DNA of 64,000 nt from Massilia agrisoli (GCF_020831365.1 NZ_JAJHPV010000021.1:124001-188000), one strand, 5' to 3'; shown: positions 1 through 9,824, numbered from the stretch's first letter. Translations and numbers: made by a program. The notes: a model not told the origin generated them from the letters alone.

Positions 1-1
1 A

Positions 2-2007
2 GGCCCGCCGCTGCCGCGCACCGAGACATGGATTCCAAAGCTGGACCGCGACATCCGCGACGAGATGGAAGACCAGGTGCCGCAGGCACGCATCTACCGC
101 AGCTATCACGCACCGGCGTGGAAGGACCCGGAGCTGCAGCACCTCGGCCTGTTCGCCGATGTCATCGCCGGCTCGCGCGCCTCGGCGCTGCCGCGCCGCC
201 TCGTCTACGAGAAAGGCCTGGCGACGGGCGTGAGCAGCTACGTCAGCGATGCCGAACTGGGGAGCACCTTCAATATCGTCGTCACCGTCAAGCCCGGGGT
301 CGACCCGGCCGAAGTGGAGCGCGAGATGGACGCGGTGCTGGGCGCGATGATCGAAACCGGTCCCGCAGCCGAACCGGTGCGCCGCTCGCAGACGGGCAAC
401 CTGGCCGGCTTCTCACGCTCGATCGAGCGCCTGGGCGGCTTCGGCGGACGCTCCGACGTGCTGGCCGAGCACATGACCTATGCAGGCCAGCCCGACGCCT
501 ACCTCAACCGCCTCGAAGCGATGGCTACCGCCACCCCGGCGCAGGTCAAGGCCGCCGCGCAGAAGTGGCTGCGCGCGCACCATTACACGATGACGGTGAA
601 GCCATTCGCCAAACTGGCCTCCGCCAAATCGGCGCTGGACCGCAAGGTGCTGCCGGCGCTGGGCGCTGCGCCCGACGTCAGCTTCCCCGCCATGCAGCGC
701 GCCACCTTGTCGAACGGGCTGAAAGTGGTCCTGCTCGAGCGCCACTCGGCGCCTATCGTCAACGCCCCCTGGTGGTCGATGCGGGCGCCGCCTCGGAAAG
801 CGCGGCCAATGCCGGTACGGCGTCACTTGCCCTCGACCTGTTCGACAAGGGCACCAGATCGCGCGATGTGTTCAAGCTGGCCGACGACCTGGCGTCGCTG
901 GGCGCCAACCTGTCGACCGCAACTGGCGCCGACCTCTCGATTGTGCGCTTGCAGTCGACCACGGCCGCGCTGCAACCGTCACTGGCGCTGATGGCCGATG
1001 CGGCCCTTAACCCGTCGTTCGCGGCCGACCAGTTCACGCTGCAAAAGCAGCGCAGGCTGGCGCAGATCGCGCAGGAACGGGCGCAGCCAAACGCGCTCGC
1101 CCAGCGCATCGTGCCCGGCCTTTTGTACGGCGAGGCGCACGCTTATGGCAAGCCCGCGTCCGGTTCCGAGGCGACGGTAGGGAAGATCGCGCGCGAAGAC
1201 CTGGCGCGCTGGCATGCCACCTGGTTCAAGCCGGGGAGCGCCACCATCATCGTCACCGGCGATACGACACTGGCCAAGCTGGTGCCTGCGCTGGAAGCGA
1301 GCTTCGGCGGCTGGAAGGCCGGAACCGCGCCTGCCAAGCAGGTGAGCACTGTAGCGCGCACCCAGGGCAAGCGCCTCTACCTGATCGACAAGCCGGGCGC
1401 GCCGCAATCGACCATCGTCGCCGCGCACGTGTCCGAGGCCGCTGGCCAGCCGGAAGACCTGGCGATGGAACCGGTGATGCAGAACTTCGGCGGCATGGCG
1501 ACGTCACGCCTGAACCGCAACCTGCGACTCGACAAGCACTGGAGCTATGGCACCTCTGGCCAGTTGACGTACCCGCGCGGCCAGCGCGCGTTCATGGTGG
1601 TTGCGCCGGTCCAGACCGACAAGACCAAAGAGTCGATGCTGGAAGTGGCGAAAGAGATCAGGGGCGTTGCAGGTGAGCGCCCACTTGCAGGGGAAGAGTA
1701 CGCCAGCATCATGCGCAACATGACATCGCGCTTGGCCGGCCGTTTTGCGACCTTGAGCGCGCTGGAGTCCGCCGCGATCACCTCGCTCAACCTTGGCCTG
1801 CCCGATACCTACTGGTCGGCGTATGCGGGCAACATCCGTGGCCTGACCGAAGCGCAGCTGGCGGCGGCGTCCGGCAAATTCGTACGGCCGAACGAGCTAG
1901 TCTGGCTGGTCATCGGCGACCTGCGCAAGATCGAGGCGGGCGTGCGCGAGCTTGGCTGGGGTGAGGCCACCATCCTGAACGCGGACGGGACCCCGGCGCC
2001 CCGCTAG
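2..2007 (+). pseudogene. M16 family zinc peptidase, 5'-partial, with a one-base frameshift
   Basis: This is the C-terminal two thirds of a periplasmic-type insulinase/pitrilysin (M16) protein that begins before the window. The reading frame entering at base 2 continues to about base 769, where the protein reads ...LERHSAPIVNA. The family sequence then resumes one frame over (PLVVDAGAASE...) and runs to the stop at 2005-2007. One extra C in the five-C run at 765-769 restores a single frame, so the break is a one-base deletion or a sequencing error. The visible parts are the end of the first M16 unit, the start of the second (SNGLKVVLLERHSAPI) and its C-terminal M16_C half (SATIIVTGD, followed by the SRLNRNLR region). 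The HxxEH zinc motif of the first unit would lie upstream of the window. If the shift is real, the product is truncated in the second unit. Confidence 0.8.
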
Positions 2008-2086
2008 CAGGACTGCGGCGCCGTCGGATCGGCGCCACACAGGTCCGCACGCCAGCGGGCGCGCCTGTCAGCCATCGTGTAATATA

Positions 2087-2102
2087 CTGTATAAACATAC
2101 AG
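2087..2102 (+). promoter_or_regulatory. LexA (SOS) box upstream of the radical SAM/UdgX genes
   Basis: The sequence CTGTATAAACATACAG is a perfect CTGT-N8-ACAG LexA operator of the E. coli type. It overlaps a possible -10 element, TATACT at 2083-2088, and ends 13 bases before the ATG at 2116, so a bound repressor would block transcription of the radical SAM gene. The same box format occurs upstream of nadK-recN (26912) and recA (60497). Confidence 0.88.
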
Positions 2103-2115
2103 TCAAAGACAAGCG

Positions 2116-3345
2116 ATGGAACTGACGGACAAGCTGGAAATTCTGGCTGATGCAGCCAAGTACGACGCGTCCTGCGCAAGCAGCGGCGCGCCAAAGCGCA
2201 CGTCCGAGGGCAAGGACGGCTTCGGCGCGACCAGTGGCATGGGCATCTGCCACAGTTATACGCCGGACGGGCGCTGCGTTTCGCTGCTCAAGATTTTGCT
2301 GACCAACTTCTGCGTCTACGACTGCCAATACTGCGTCAACCGGCGCACGTCGAATGTCCCGCGGGCCCGGTTTTCGGTGGCGGAAGTGGTCAAGCTGACC
2401 ACTGATTTTTACCTGCGCAACTACATCGACGGGCTGTTCCTCAGCTCGGGCATCATCCAGTCCGCGGATTACACTATGGAGCAACTGGTGGCCATTGCGC
2501 GCGAGCTGCGCGAAGTCCACCAGTTCCGCGGCTATATCCACCTGAAAACCATTCCCGACGCAGATCCGGCGCTGATTGCCGCGGCCGGCCGCTATGCCGA
2601 CCGCCTCAGCGTTAATATCGAACTGCCCACTGAAGCCGCCGTCGAACGGCTGGCTCCGGAAAAAAGCGTCCACACGATCAAGCTGGCGATGGGGTCGATC
2701 CGCCGCAAGCTCGATGAAAAAGCGGAGGAACCCAGGGCGCCGAAGTTTGCGCCGGCAGGGCAGAGCACGCAGATGATCGTCGGCGCCGACGCCAGCGACG
2801 ACCAGACCATCTTGTCCACCGCTGAAACGCTGTACGGCAGCTACAAGCTCAAGCGCGTGTATTACTCGGCGTTCAGCCCTATCCCGCAAAGCCCGGGCAG
2901 CGTGCCGCTGGCGCCGCCGCCGATGCAGCGCGAGCACCGTCTCTACCAGGCTGACTTTTTGCTGCGCAGCTACGGCTTCCAGGCCAATGAATTGCTGCCT
3001 GCGGCCGGCAACCTGGCGCTCGACATCGACCCCAAGCTGGCCTGGGCGCTGGCGCACCGCGAGCATTTTCCGCTCGACCTCAACATGGCCGACGAGAGCA
3101 TGATTTCGCGCGTACCCGGCATCGGCTTGCGCAACGCCCGCCGCCTGGTCGAGCTGCGGCGGCTGCGGCGTATCCGCTACGCCGACCTGGTGCGCCTGCG
3201 ATGCAGCATGAAAAAAATCGCGCCCTTCATCGTCGCCGCGGACTACAAGCCTTCGCAGGGCGCCGCGGCATCGGAAGTGCTGCGCCGCTCGATGGCCGAG
3301 CAACCAAGGCAGCTGGACCTATGGACGGAACTGCAGGCCGCGTAA
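2116..3345 (+). CDS. Putative DNA modification/repair radical SAM protein (UdgX-linked)
   Basis: This is a 409-residue radical SAM enzyme of the family found next to UDG-like proteins (the rSAM_link_UDG type). A CVYDCQYC motif at residues 66-73 (C66, C70, C73) is a CxxxCxxC [4Fe-4S]-cluster site. The C-terminal third has a helix-hairpin-helix (VPGIGLRNARRLVELRR, about residues 334-350), as expected for a nucleic acid-binding protein. The gene starts 14 bases after a perfect LexA box and overlaps the following DUF4130-UdgX gene by 25 bases, so the two are probably translationally coupled and induced by DNA damage. The substrate and reaction are unknown. A role in processing modified or damaged bases together with the UDG-like partner is inference from context. 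Confidence 0.88.
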   Translation: MELTDKLEILADAAKYDASCASSGAPKRTSEGKDGFGATSGMGICHSYTPDGRCVSLLKILLTNFCVYDCQYCVNRRTSNVPRARFSVAEVVKLTTDFYLRNYIDGLFLSSGIIQSADYTMEQLVAIARELREVHQFRGYIHLKTIPDADPALIAAAGRYADRLSVNIELPTEAAVERLAPEKSVHTIKLAMGSIRRKLDEKAEEPRAPKFAPAGQSTQMIVGADASDDQTILSTAETLYGSYKLKRVYYSAFSPIPQSPGSVPLAPPPMQREHRLYQADFLLRSYGFQANELLPAAGNLALDIDPKLAWALAHREHFPLDLNMADESMISRVPGIGLRNARRLVELRRLRRIRYADLVRLRCSMKKIAPFIVAADYKPSQGAAASEVLRRSMAEQPRQLDLWTELQAA

Positions 3346-4832
3346 GCGCGGCGGCCGCGGTGGCGGCGGGCCATCCGGTCCTGGTCAACTCGTTTGGCCA
3401 GTGGCGCGACGCCGCGCGCGACCTGCTTGCGCACAAGGTCGCGCCGCATGCGGTCCAGTGGGTGGCAAGCAAGCACGATGCCGACCTGTTTTCCAATCCC
3501 GTCGCTTGCGCCGATGAAGAAGAATCCGACGGCGCCGGGCAGGCGAGCGCCGCGCCGGCTGGCCAGGCACCGGGGCAGGTGCGCGTCTCGCGCGAGCTGA
3601 TGGACATGCTGCAAACGGCCGCATGCTGCCGCGTGCCGAACCGCTGGGCCTTCCTGTACCTGGTGCTGTGGCGCTGGAGCCATGGCGAGAAAGACGTGAT
3701 CTCCGCAGCGGACGAAGACGGCGCCAAACTGCATGCGATGGTCAAGGCAGTCCACCGCGAGGAGCATGACATGCACGCCTACATCCGGTTCCGCGAACGG
3801 CGCGAGGATGCAGGTCCGCCGCGCTTTGTCGCATGGTTCGAGCCCAGCCATGACGTGCTGCCGCAGGTGGCGCGCCATTTCGCCAGCCGCATGGGCCGCG
3901 TCACCTGGATGATCGCCACGCCCGACGCCAGCGTGATGTGGGACGGCGCCAACCTGCACACCACCGGCCCGCTGATGCGCGGCCCGGAAGAAATCGATGA
4001 CGCCGGCGAGGCCTTGTGGCTGACCTACTACCGCAGCATTTTCAACCCGGCGCGCCTCAACGCCGACCTGTTGCACTCGCATATCCCCTCACGTTTCTGG
4101 AAAAACCTGCCCGAAGGCAGCATCGTCCCCGAGATGGTGACCCAGGCCGCGGCGGGCGCGCGCAAGGTCGGGCAAACCCAGAGCGTGGGGCAGCGGGCGG
4201 GCACAGCCATCCCGATCGCCGCAAGCCGCGCCCAGCCGCAGCGCGACGCCCCCACCTCGCTCGACCAGTGCCGCCGCTGCGACCTGTGGAAAAACGCCAC
4301 GCAGGCGGTGGGCGGCGCCGGGCCCAAACGCGCGCGCATCATGCTGGTGGGCGAACAGCCGGGCGACCAGGAAGACCTGTCCGGCGAGCCGTTTGTCGGG
4401 CCGGCCGGCAAACTGCTCGACCGAGCGATGGCCGATGCCGAACTCGACCGCCGCAAGGTCTACCTCACCAATGCGGTCAAGCATTTCAAATGGGAGCCGC
4501 GCGGCAAGCGCCGACTGCACAAGACGCCGGCCCAGCGCGAGATCGAGGCATGCAGCTACTGGCTTGAGCGCGAGCTGAAGCAGGTTGCGCCGGACGTGAT
4601 CGTGGCGATGGGCAGCACCGCGCTCAAGGCGGTGACGGGCGATTCGCACGCCACCCTGAAGGACGCCATGGCCGAGCCCTTCATGCACGAGGGCCGCTGG
4701 ATCGTTGCGATCTATCATCCGAGCTACGTGCTGAGGGTGCCAGGCGACGACGCCAAGGCCCAGGCCTTTGCGGCAATGGTGGCTGGTTTCAGGCAGGCCG
4801 TCGCGCTGCTGTCGGCGCCGCCCGCCGCATAA
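3321..4832 (+). CDS. DUF4130 domain-UdgX family uracil-DNA binding fusion protein
   Basis: The 503-residue product combines two modules. The N-terminal half (about 1-280) matches the radical SAM-linked DUF4130 family. The C-terminal half (about 310-500) is a family-4-like uracil-DNA glycosylase domain. It shows the cluster-type cysteines (CRRCDLW), motif A (GEQPGDQED), and motif B (YHPSYVLR). It also carries the UdgX signature loop K396-R397-R398-L399-H400, a KRRLH version of the KRRIH loop. In characterised UdgX the loop histidine forms a covalent bond with the uracil site instead of releasing the enzyme, so H400 is the predicted cross-linking residue. I chose the ATG at 3321; upstream codons in this frame lie inside the radical SAM gene. 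The Leu for Ile change in the loop is conservative. The role of the N-terminal domain is unknown. Confidence 0.88.
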   Translation: MDGTAGRVSAAAAVAAGHPVLVNSFGQWRDAARDLLAHKVAPHAVQWVASKHDADLFSNPVACADEEESDGAGQASAAPAGQAPGQVRVSRELMDMLQTAACCRVPNRWAFLYLVLWRWSHGEKDVISAADEDGAKLHAMVKAVHREEHDMHAYIRFRERREDAGPPRFVAWFEPSHDVLPQVARHFASRMGRVTWMIATPDASVMWDGANLHTTGPLMRGPEEIDDAGEALWLTYYRSIFNPARLNADLLHSHIPSRFWKNLPEGSIVPEMVTQAAAGARKVGQTQSVGQRAGTAIPIAASRAQPQRDAPTSLDQCRRCDLWKNATQAVGGAGPKRARIMLVGEQPGDQEDLSGEPFVGPAGKLLDRAMADAELDRRKVYLTNAVKHFKWEPRGKRRLHKTPAQREIEACSYWLERELKQVAPDVIVAMGSTALKAVTGDSHATLKDAMAEPFMHEGRWIVAIYHPSYVLRVPGDDAKAQAFAAMVAGFRQAVALLSAPPAA

Positions 4833-4969
4833 GCACGCGCTGCACCGAATCCGCCGATTCGTATTTCGCACCGCTGTAGTCGTGCTTCGTCACCTGCATC
4901 TTTTTTGCTTTCCCACATACCCCTAGACTTCCCTCATTGCCTTATATTAACGGCCACAGGGAGGGTGGA

Positions 4970-6193
4970 ATGCTGAGTCGCATCGCAAAGTGGTACAACG
5001 GCTGGGAACAGGAGCAACTCGACGTGCTGGACGACCCCAGTCTCGCCGCCAGTTTGCCGCCGGGCTACCGCCGCTATGGCGGACAGAAGCTCGCCGCATT
5101 GTCGCCCATCGAGCGCCAGCAACTGCGCGAATTTTGCCTCACCTATCGGGGACGCCGCGGCTGGGCCGCGCTGGGCAAGCAGGTGCTTGCCTTCAGTGCA
5201 TTGGCGCCGCTGTTGCACCTGGCTTTTCCCGACAAGTTCTCATTGCTGAAAGCATTCCTCCTGACCAACCTCGTGGGAATTACAGCCGTGATGGGCCTGG
5301 TTTCCGTCTGGTTCAATTACCGCAAGATCGCGAACCACAAGCTCAAGGTACTGCTGCGTTTTGTTGGCGCCACCCTTTGCGGCGTCTTGATCGGCGCGGC
5401 AATGTCCTATTTTTCCGGTGACAAGCCGCTCGACCTTGTACTGGAACAGCTCCCGCGCACCCTTGCGCTGACCGCGATCGGCGTCGGCGTGCTGGGCGCG
5501 GTACCGCTGATCATTATCGGCGCCTTGCGCAATCGCTTCTCCGAGACAATTGCCGTCCAGCTCCAGCTTGAGGCCGAGCGGGAACGGATGGCGCGCGAAC
5601 TCTCCGAATCGCAGTTGCGCCTGCTACGCGCGCAGATCGAGCCGCATTTCCTGTTCAATACGCTCGGCGCCGTGCAGCAGCTTGCCGAAAACGGCGCGCC
5701 GGAAGCAGCCCGCCTGACCGCCAGCCTGATCGCTTTCCTGCGAGCCAGCATGACCGACATGCGCAGCGAACAAGCCAGCCTCGGCGCCGAGTTCAAGCTG
5801 GTCGAAGCCTACCTGCAAGTGATGCAGCCGCGTCTTGGCGCGCGCCTGCGGTACAGCTTGAGCCTGCCGGATGCGCTGGTATCGGTGAGCGTGCCCAGCA
5901 TGATCTTGCTCACGCTGGTTGAAAACGCCATCAAGCACGGCATCGAGCCAGCGCTGCGTGGGGGCGAGGTGCATGTGTCGGCGGCCCAAGAAGAGGGCAA
6001 GGTCGTGATTCGCGTGCTCGACACCGGGGCCGGTATGAGCCCGGAACCGGGCGCCGGCGTGGGCCTGGAGAATGTGCGGCACCGCTTGCAGCTGGTGCAT
6101 GGCGGCGCGGCCAGCCTGAAGCTCGATGACAACGGCGAGGGCGTCGCCGCTGAAATCGTCATCCCTTACCAACCTATTGAACAGCAAGCATGA
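4970..6193 (+). CDS. LytS/YehU-type membrane sensor histidine kinase
   Basis: This 407-residue kinase has about four hydrophobic segments (roughly residues 60-190) followed by a His_kinase domain with the motif EPHFLFNT, where H226 is the predicted phosphoacceptor. A C-terminal HATPase follows (VENAIKHG, then DTGAGM and GVGLENVRHRL). No periplasmic ligand domain is apparent, so any signal is probably sensed within the membrane. The ATG at 4970 follows GGGAGGGTGG. A TTG at 4937 in the same frame is less likely because it lies before this ribosome site. The stop overlaps the ATG of the LytTR regulator by four bases (ATGA), so the two form one translational unit. The target genes cannot be seen here. 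Confidence 0.87.
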   Translation: MLSRIAKWYNGWEQEQLDVLDDPSLAASLPPGYRRYGGQKLAALSPIERQQLREFCLTYRGRRGWAALGKQVLAFSALAPLLHLAFPDKFSLLKAFLLTNLVGITAVMGLVSVWFNYRKIANHKLKVLLRFVGATLCGVLIGAAMSYFSGDKPLDLVLEQLPRTLALTAIGVGVLGAVPLIIIGALRNRFSETIAVQLQLEAERERMARELSESQLRLLRAQIEPHFLFNTLGAVQQLAENGAPEAARLTASLIAFLRASMTDMRSEQASLGAEFKLVEAYLQVMQPRLGARLRYSLSLPDALVSVSVPSMILLTLVENAIKHGIEPALRGGEVHVSAAQEEGKVVIRVLDTGAGMSPEPGAGVGLENVRHRLQLVHGGAASLKLDDNGEGVAAEIVIPYQPIEQQA

Positions 6194-6939
6194 AAACAAG
6201 AATCCTGATCGCGGAAGACGAGCCGCTGATGCGCGAGCGACTGCTCGGCATGCTGGCCGATGCGTGGCCAGAGGCCGAGGTTGTCGTAGTCGCGGAGAAC
6301 GGCAACGATGCATGGGACGGTTTCCTGGAGCACGAACCGGACGTGGTGTTCCTCGATATCCGCATGCCCGGCCTGTCGGGGCTTGAAGTAGCCGAGCGCA
6401 TCGGCACATCGGCGCATATCGTGTTCGTGACCGCCTACGACCAGTATGCAGTCGATGCCTTCGACGCGGGCGTGGTCGATTACGTGCTCAAGCCCGTCCA
6501 GGCGGACCGGCTGGAACGCGCGATCAGCCGGCTTCGCAGCAAGCTGGGCGCAGCTCCCGTTGAAATCGGCGACATCCTGCGCCAGCTGAAGACGGCGATC
6601 CCTGAACCGCAGCGCGAAAAAATGAAGTGGATCAAAGCGACGGTCGGCAAACAAATCCGCCTGATCGACGTCAACGACGTGCTGTTCTTTCAGTCCGATA
6701 CCAAATACACGCGCGTGGTGCTGGCGGGGTCGGAAGCGCTGGTGCGGATACCGCTGAAGGATTTGATGAGCGGCCTTGACCCGCAACAGTTCTGGCAAAT
6801 CCATCGCTGCACGATGGTGAACGTGAACGCCATTGCCGCCGCTGAACGCGTCGACGCGGAACGCTTGCAGGTGCTACTGCGCGGCAGCGACGAAAAGCTG
6901 CCGGTCAGCAGGACCTTCAACCACCTGTTCCGCGACTAG
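6190..6939 (+). CDS. LytTR family response regulator
   Basis: This 249-residue regulator has an N-terminal receiver domain with the acidic cluster EDEP near residue 10, the phosphorylated Asp at residue 56 (FLDIRMPG) and the conserved KP (YVLKPVQ). A C-terminal LytTR DNA-binding domain follows from about residue 140 (IKATVGKQIRLIDVNDVLFFQSD, then FWQIHRCTMVNVNAI). LytTR proteins usually bind direct repeats upstream of a few target operons. The gene overlaps the preceding LytS-type kinase by four bases. No LytTR-like repeat is recognisable in the short gap to the next gene, so its targets are unknown. Confidence 0.88.
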   Translation: MKTRILIAEDEPLMRERLLGMLADAWPEAEVVVVAENGNDAWDGFLEHEPDVVFLDIRMPGLSGLEVAERIGTSAHIVFVTAYDQYAVDAFDAGVVDYVLKPVQADRLERAISRLRSKLGAAPVEIGDILRQLKTAIPEPQREKMKWIKATVGKQIRLIDVNDVLFFQSDTKYTRVVLAGSEALVRIPLKDLMSGLDPQQFWQIHRCTMVNVNAIAAAERVDAERLQVLLRGSDEKLPVSRTFNHLFRD

Positions 6940-7014
6940 ATATGTATCCAAAGTCGCTTTGAGAAATGATGCAAAGCTAGTAATCTTTGCCATCACTTCC
7001 AAAGGGATCGTTCC

Positions 7015-8016
7015 ATGCTCAAACACATCGTTTCCGTAGTGTGCCTCTGCGCGTTCGCAGCGCCAGCCTGGTCGCAGACGGAAGCGGAAACGACCAGCGC
7101 CGAATCCCTGGAAGTCGCACCGGAGAAAATTTTGGTGGTCGGCCAGCGCCCCGGTCCGGGTTTGTGGAAAGTCTCGAAAGGCGACCATGTGCTGTGGGTG
7201 TTCGGCACTTATTCTCCGCTGCCGATGAAAATGGAATGGCGCTCGCACGAGGTTGAGGCGATCCTGGCGAAGTCGCAGGAGTTCATCTGGCCGCCATCAC
7301 CCAAGATGCCGATCTTCCAGATCGCGCGGGCCCTGCCATTTGCCATCGGCGCCGACAAGAATCCGGGCGACGCGACCCTGAAGGATGTGTTGCCGCCAGA
7401 CCTGTACGCGCGCTGGCTTCCGCTGAGGGAAAAGTACATCCGCGACGTTGACCGCGTCGAACGCCGCCGTCCGCTTTTCGCGGCGGGTGACCTGTACGGC
7501 GGCGCGCTCTACAAGAATGGCCTTTCAAATAGCCGTGATGTCACGGACGCCATCATCAAGATCGCTAAAAAGAATAATCTTAAAATCACTGAACCGAAGG
7601 TGGATTTGTCGATCGATAGTCCGGTCAGGGCCGTCCGGGATTTCAAGAAAACGTCGCTGGAAGACGTGCAGTGTTTTGCCAGGACGATCGAGCGGCTTGA
7701 AACAGACATCGACGCGATGCGCGTGCGCGCGAATGCATGGGCAAAGGGCGATCTGGAGACAATCCGCAAGCTCGTGTTTGCGGACGGGGGCGAGGCCTGC
7801 CACGCCGCAGTCATGAACAGCGCCATCATGAAAGGCCAACCGGACGTCCAGAGCCTGGACGCGCGCCTGCAGCTGGCGTGGGTCGACGCCGCGGAGCAGG
7901 CCCTGACGGCCAACCTGTCGACGTTTGCGGTCATGCCGCTCAAGCGGCTACTCGATCCAAAGGGTGTATTGGCCGACCTGCAAGCCAGGGGATATCAGGT
8001 CGAGTCGCCGGAGTAG
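7015..8016 (+). CDS. TraB/GumN-like exported protein with an altered N-terminal motif
   Basis: The 333-residue protein has a signal peptide (about residues 1-20, ending APAWS-Q). Its layout recalls the TraB/GumN family: a short tryptophan strand (LWKVSKGDHVLWVFGT) followed by helices. In most members the strand ends GTIHxLP, and the His is thought to be a metal or catalytic residue. Here it reads GTYSPLP, so the His is absent. Two cysteines (VQCFARTI and GEACHAAV) lie in the C-terminal half, as in many members. It is probably a periplasmic protein that may have lost the enzymatic activity proposed for the family. It stands alone between a regulator gene and a repeat. The family assignment is moderate and the function unknown. 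Confidence 0.68.
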   Translation: MLKHIVSVVCLCAFAAPAWSQTEAETTSAESLEVAPEKILVVGQRPGPGLWKVSKGDHVLWVFGTYSPLPMKMEWRSHEVEAILAKSQEFIWPPSPKMPIFQIARALPFAIGADKNPGDATLKDVLPPDLYARWLPLREKYIRDVDRVERRRPLFAAGDLYGGALYKNGLSNSRDVTDAIIKIAKKNNLKITEPKVDLSIDSPVRAVRDFKKTSLEDVQCFARTIERLETDIDAMRVRANAWAKGDLETIRKLVFADGGEACHAAVMNSAIMKGQPDVQSLDARLQLAWVDAAEQALTANLSTFAVMPLKRLLDPKGVLADLQARGYQVESPE

Positions 8017-8020
8017 ATAC

Positions 8021-8120
8021 CGTCGTTCCCGCGCACGCGGGAACCTATGCTGAGTAGGCTGCGGCTAAGTTTTGCAGCCGATCGAGTTCAGTATGGGTTC
8101 CCGCTTTCGCAGCAACGACG
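8021..8120. repeat. REP-like palindromic repeat pair (family A, copy 1)
   Basis: Two inverted copies of a short palindromic unit built on CGTTCCCGC...GCGGGAA flank a roughly 45-base centre, with the outer ends reading CGTCGTT and AACGACG. Related elements lie at 23891-23996, 24511-24540 and 37972-38050, always between genes. The right-hand unit here has decayed (TTTCGCAGC in place of a clean GCGGG arm). The element lies between the TraB-like gene and the end of ahpF. Confidence 0.75.
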
Positions 8121-8136
8121 GTGAGGGACGGTTCTA

Positions 8137-9732
8137 TCAGGCCGCTACCGCTTCCTGGTCCGCCTCGGCTGGCACATCCACCGGCTGGCGGATCAGGTAA
8201 TCGAACGCGCTCAGCGCAGCCTTGGAGCCTTCACCCGCGGCAATGACGATCTGCTTGTACGGCACCGTTGTCACGTCGCCGGCGGCGAACACGCCAGGCA
8301 GGCTGGTGTGGCACTTGGCGTCGACAACGATCTCGCCGAACTTGCTCAGCTCCAAAGTCCCTTTCAGGAACTCTGTGTTAGGCACCAGGCCGATCTGGAC
8401 GAACACGCCTTCCAGCCCGACGTGGTGGATCTCATTGCTCACCCGGTCCTTGTAGCTGATGCCATTGACCTTCTGGCCGTCGCCTGTAATTTCGGTGGTC
8501 TGGGCGTTGACATGGATGGTGACGTTGTCGAGGCTCTTGAGCTTGTTCACCAGCACGGCGTCCGCCTTGAGCGAATCGGCAAATTCGATCACCGTCACGT
8601 GCTGGACGATGCCTGCCAGGTCGATGGCCGCTTCGATGCCCGAGTTGCCGCCACCGATCACCGCCACGCGCTTGCCCTTGAACAGCGGCCCGTCGCAGTG
8701 CGGGCAGTATGCCACGCCCTTGTTCTTGTACTCGGCTTCGCCGGGCACGTTCACATTGCGCCAGCGCGCGCCGGTGGACACGATCACGCTGCGCGAATGC
8801 AGCACGCCGCCGTTTGCCATGTGCACGGACACCAGCCCGCCCGGCTTTGCCGCCGGCACGATGCGGTCGGCACGCTGCAGGTTCATGATGTCCACGTCGT
8901 AGTGGCGCACCTGCGCCTCCAGTGCGAGGGCAAATTTCGGGCCGTCGGTTTCCAGCACGGAGATATAGTTTTCGATCGCCATGGTGTCGTTGGTCTGGCC
9001 GCCGAAACGCTCCGCCGCAATACCGACACGGATGCCCTTGCGTGCCGCGTACACGGCAGCTGCCGCGCCGGCAGGGCCGCCGCCGACGATCAGCACGTCG
9101 AACGGTGCTTTCTCGTTGAGCCTGGTGGCTTCGCGGTCGGCCGATTTGGTGTCAAGCTTGGCGACGATTTCTTCCAGCGTCATGCGGCCCGAGCCGAACA
9201 GCTCGTCGTCCTTAAACACCATCGGCACCGCCATGACCTGGCGGCTTTCAACTTCTTTTTGATACATACCGCCGTCGATGACCACGGTATTGATATTCGG
9301 GTTGTAGATTGCCATCAGCGCGGCGGCCTGCACCACGTCTGGGCAGTTATGGCAAGAGAGGGACATGTACACCTCGAAGTTGCCACCGTCCAGCGACTTG
9401 ATCTGGTCGAGGATTTCCGCGTCTACTTTGGGCGGATGGCCGCCGGTCCACAGCAGGGCCAGCACCAGCGAGGTGAACTCGTGGCCCAGGGGAATAGCGG
9501 CAAAGCGCACGCCACGCGTTTCGCCCTGTTTGGCGATAACGAAGGACGGCGAACGGCTGTCGGTGCCCGATTCGTCAACGCTGACTTTGTCGGACAGGCT
9601 GGCGATGTCGGCCAACAGCTCACGCAGTTCGGCACTCTTGGCGCTGTCGTCCAGCGTCGCGATGAGTGTGATCGGGCCGCGCAGGTTCTGCAAATAGGCC
9701 TGCAACTGAGTTTTTAAGGTGGCGTCAAGCAT
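8137..9732 (-). CDS. ahpF: Alkyl hydroperoxide reductase subunit F (NADH:peroxiredoxin reductase)
   Basis: AhpF is the flavoprotein that passes electrons from NADH to AhpC, which reduces hydrogen and organic peroxides in the cytoplasm. The 531 residues are the full family length. The N-terminal domain has two thioredoxin-like folds with the CHNC disulfide. The C-terminal thioredoxin reductase-like part has the FAD motif [10 protein letters not shown], the redox pair CPHC and the nucleotide motif [10 protein letters not shown]. The gene lies downstream of ahpC on the same strand, about 106 bases away. A hairpin at 9798-9824 lies between them and may lower ahpF relative to ahpC. No catalytic residue is missing. 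Confidence 0.97.
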   Translation of the reverse strand: MLDATLKTQLQAYLQNLRGPITLIATLDDSAKSAELRELLADIASLSDKVSVDESGTDSRSPSFVIAKQGETRGVRFAAIPLGHEFTSLVLALLWTGGHPPKVDAEILDQIKSLDGGNFEVYMSLSCHNCPDVVQAAALMAIYNPNINTVVIDGGMYQKEVESRQVMAVPMVFKDDELFGSGRMTLEEIVAKLDTKSADREATRLNEKAPFDVLIVGGGPAGAAAAVYAARKGIRVGIAAERFGGQTNDTMAIENYISVLETDGPKFALALEAQVRHYDVDIMNLQRADRIVPAAKPGGLVSVHMANGGVLHSRSVIVSTGARWRNVNVPGEAEYKNKGVAYCPHCDGPLFKGKRVAVIGGGNSGIEAAIDLAGIVQHVTVIEFADSLKADAVLVNKLKSLDNVTIHVNAQTTEITGDGQKVNGISYKDRVSNEIHHVGLEGVFVQIGLVPNTEFLKGTLELSKFGEIVVDAKCHTSLPGVFAAGDVTTVPYKQIVIAAGEGSKAALSAFDYLIRQPVDVPAEADQEAVAA

Positions 9733-9797
9733 GTCGGTATCCGTAAGAAAGCGCCTTGCAGTTGAACTGCGAGGGCCGGTGAACTGGCCCGGGCGAA

Positions 9798-9824
9798 GAA
9801 GGGCGGCAAGGCAGCGCGCCCTTC
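9798..9824 (-). terminator. Hairpin between ahpC and ahpF, possible partial terminator
   Basis: The arms GAAGGGC (9798-9804) and GCCCTTC (9818-9824) are perfect 7-bp complements around a 13-base loop, directly after the ahpC stop on the minus strand. No T-run follows, so it is more likely an mRNA-stabilising or attenuating hairpin than a full terminator. Confidence 0.4.

Noticed and set aside
2068-3303. Long minus-strand frame opposite the radical SAM gene
   Set aside because: The plus-strand product has clear cluster cysteines and an HhH motif; the antisense product has no recognisable domain.
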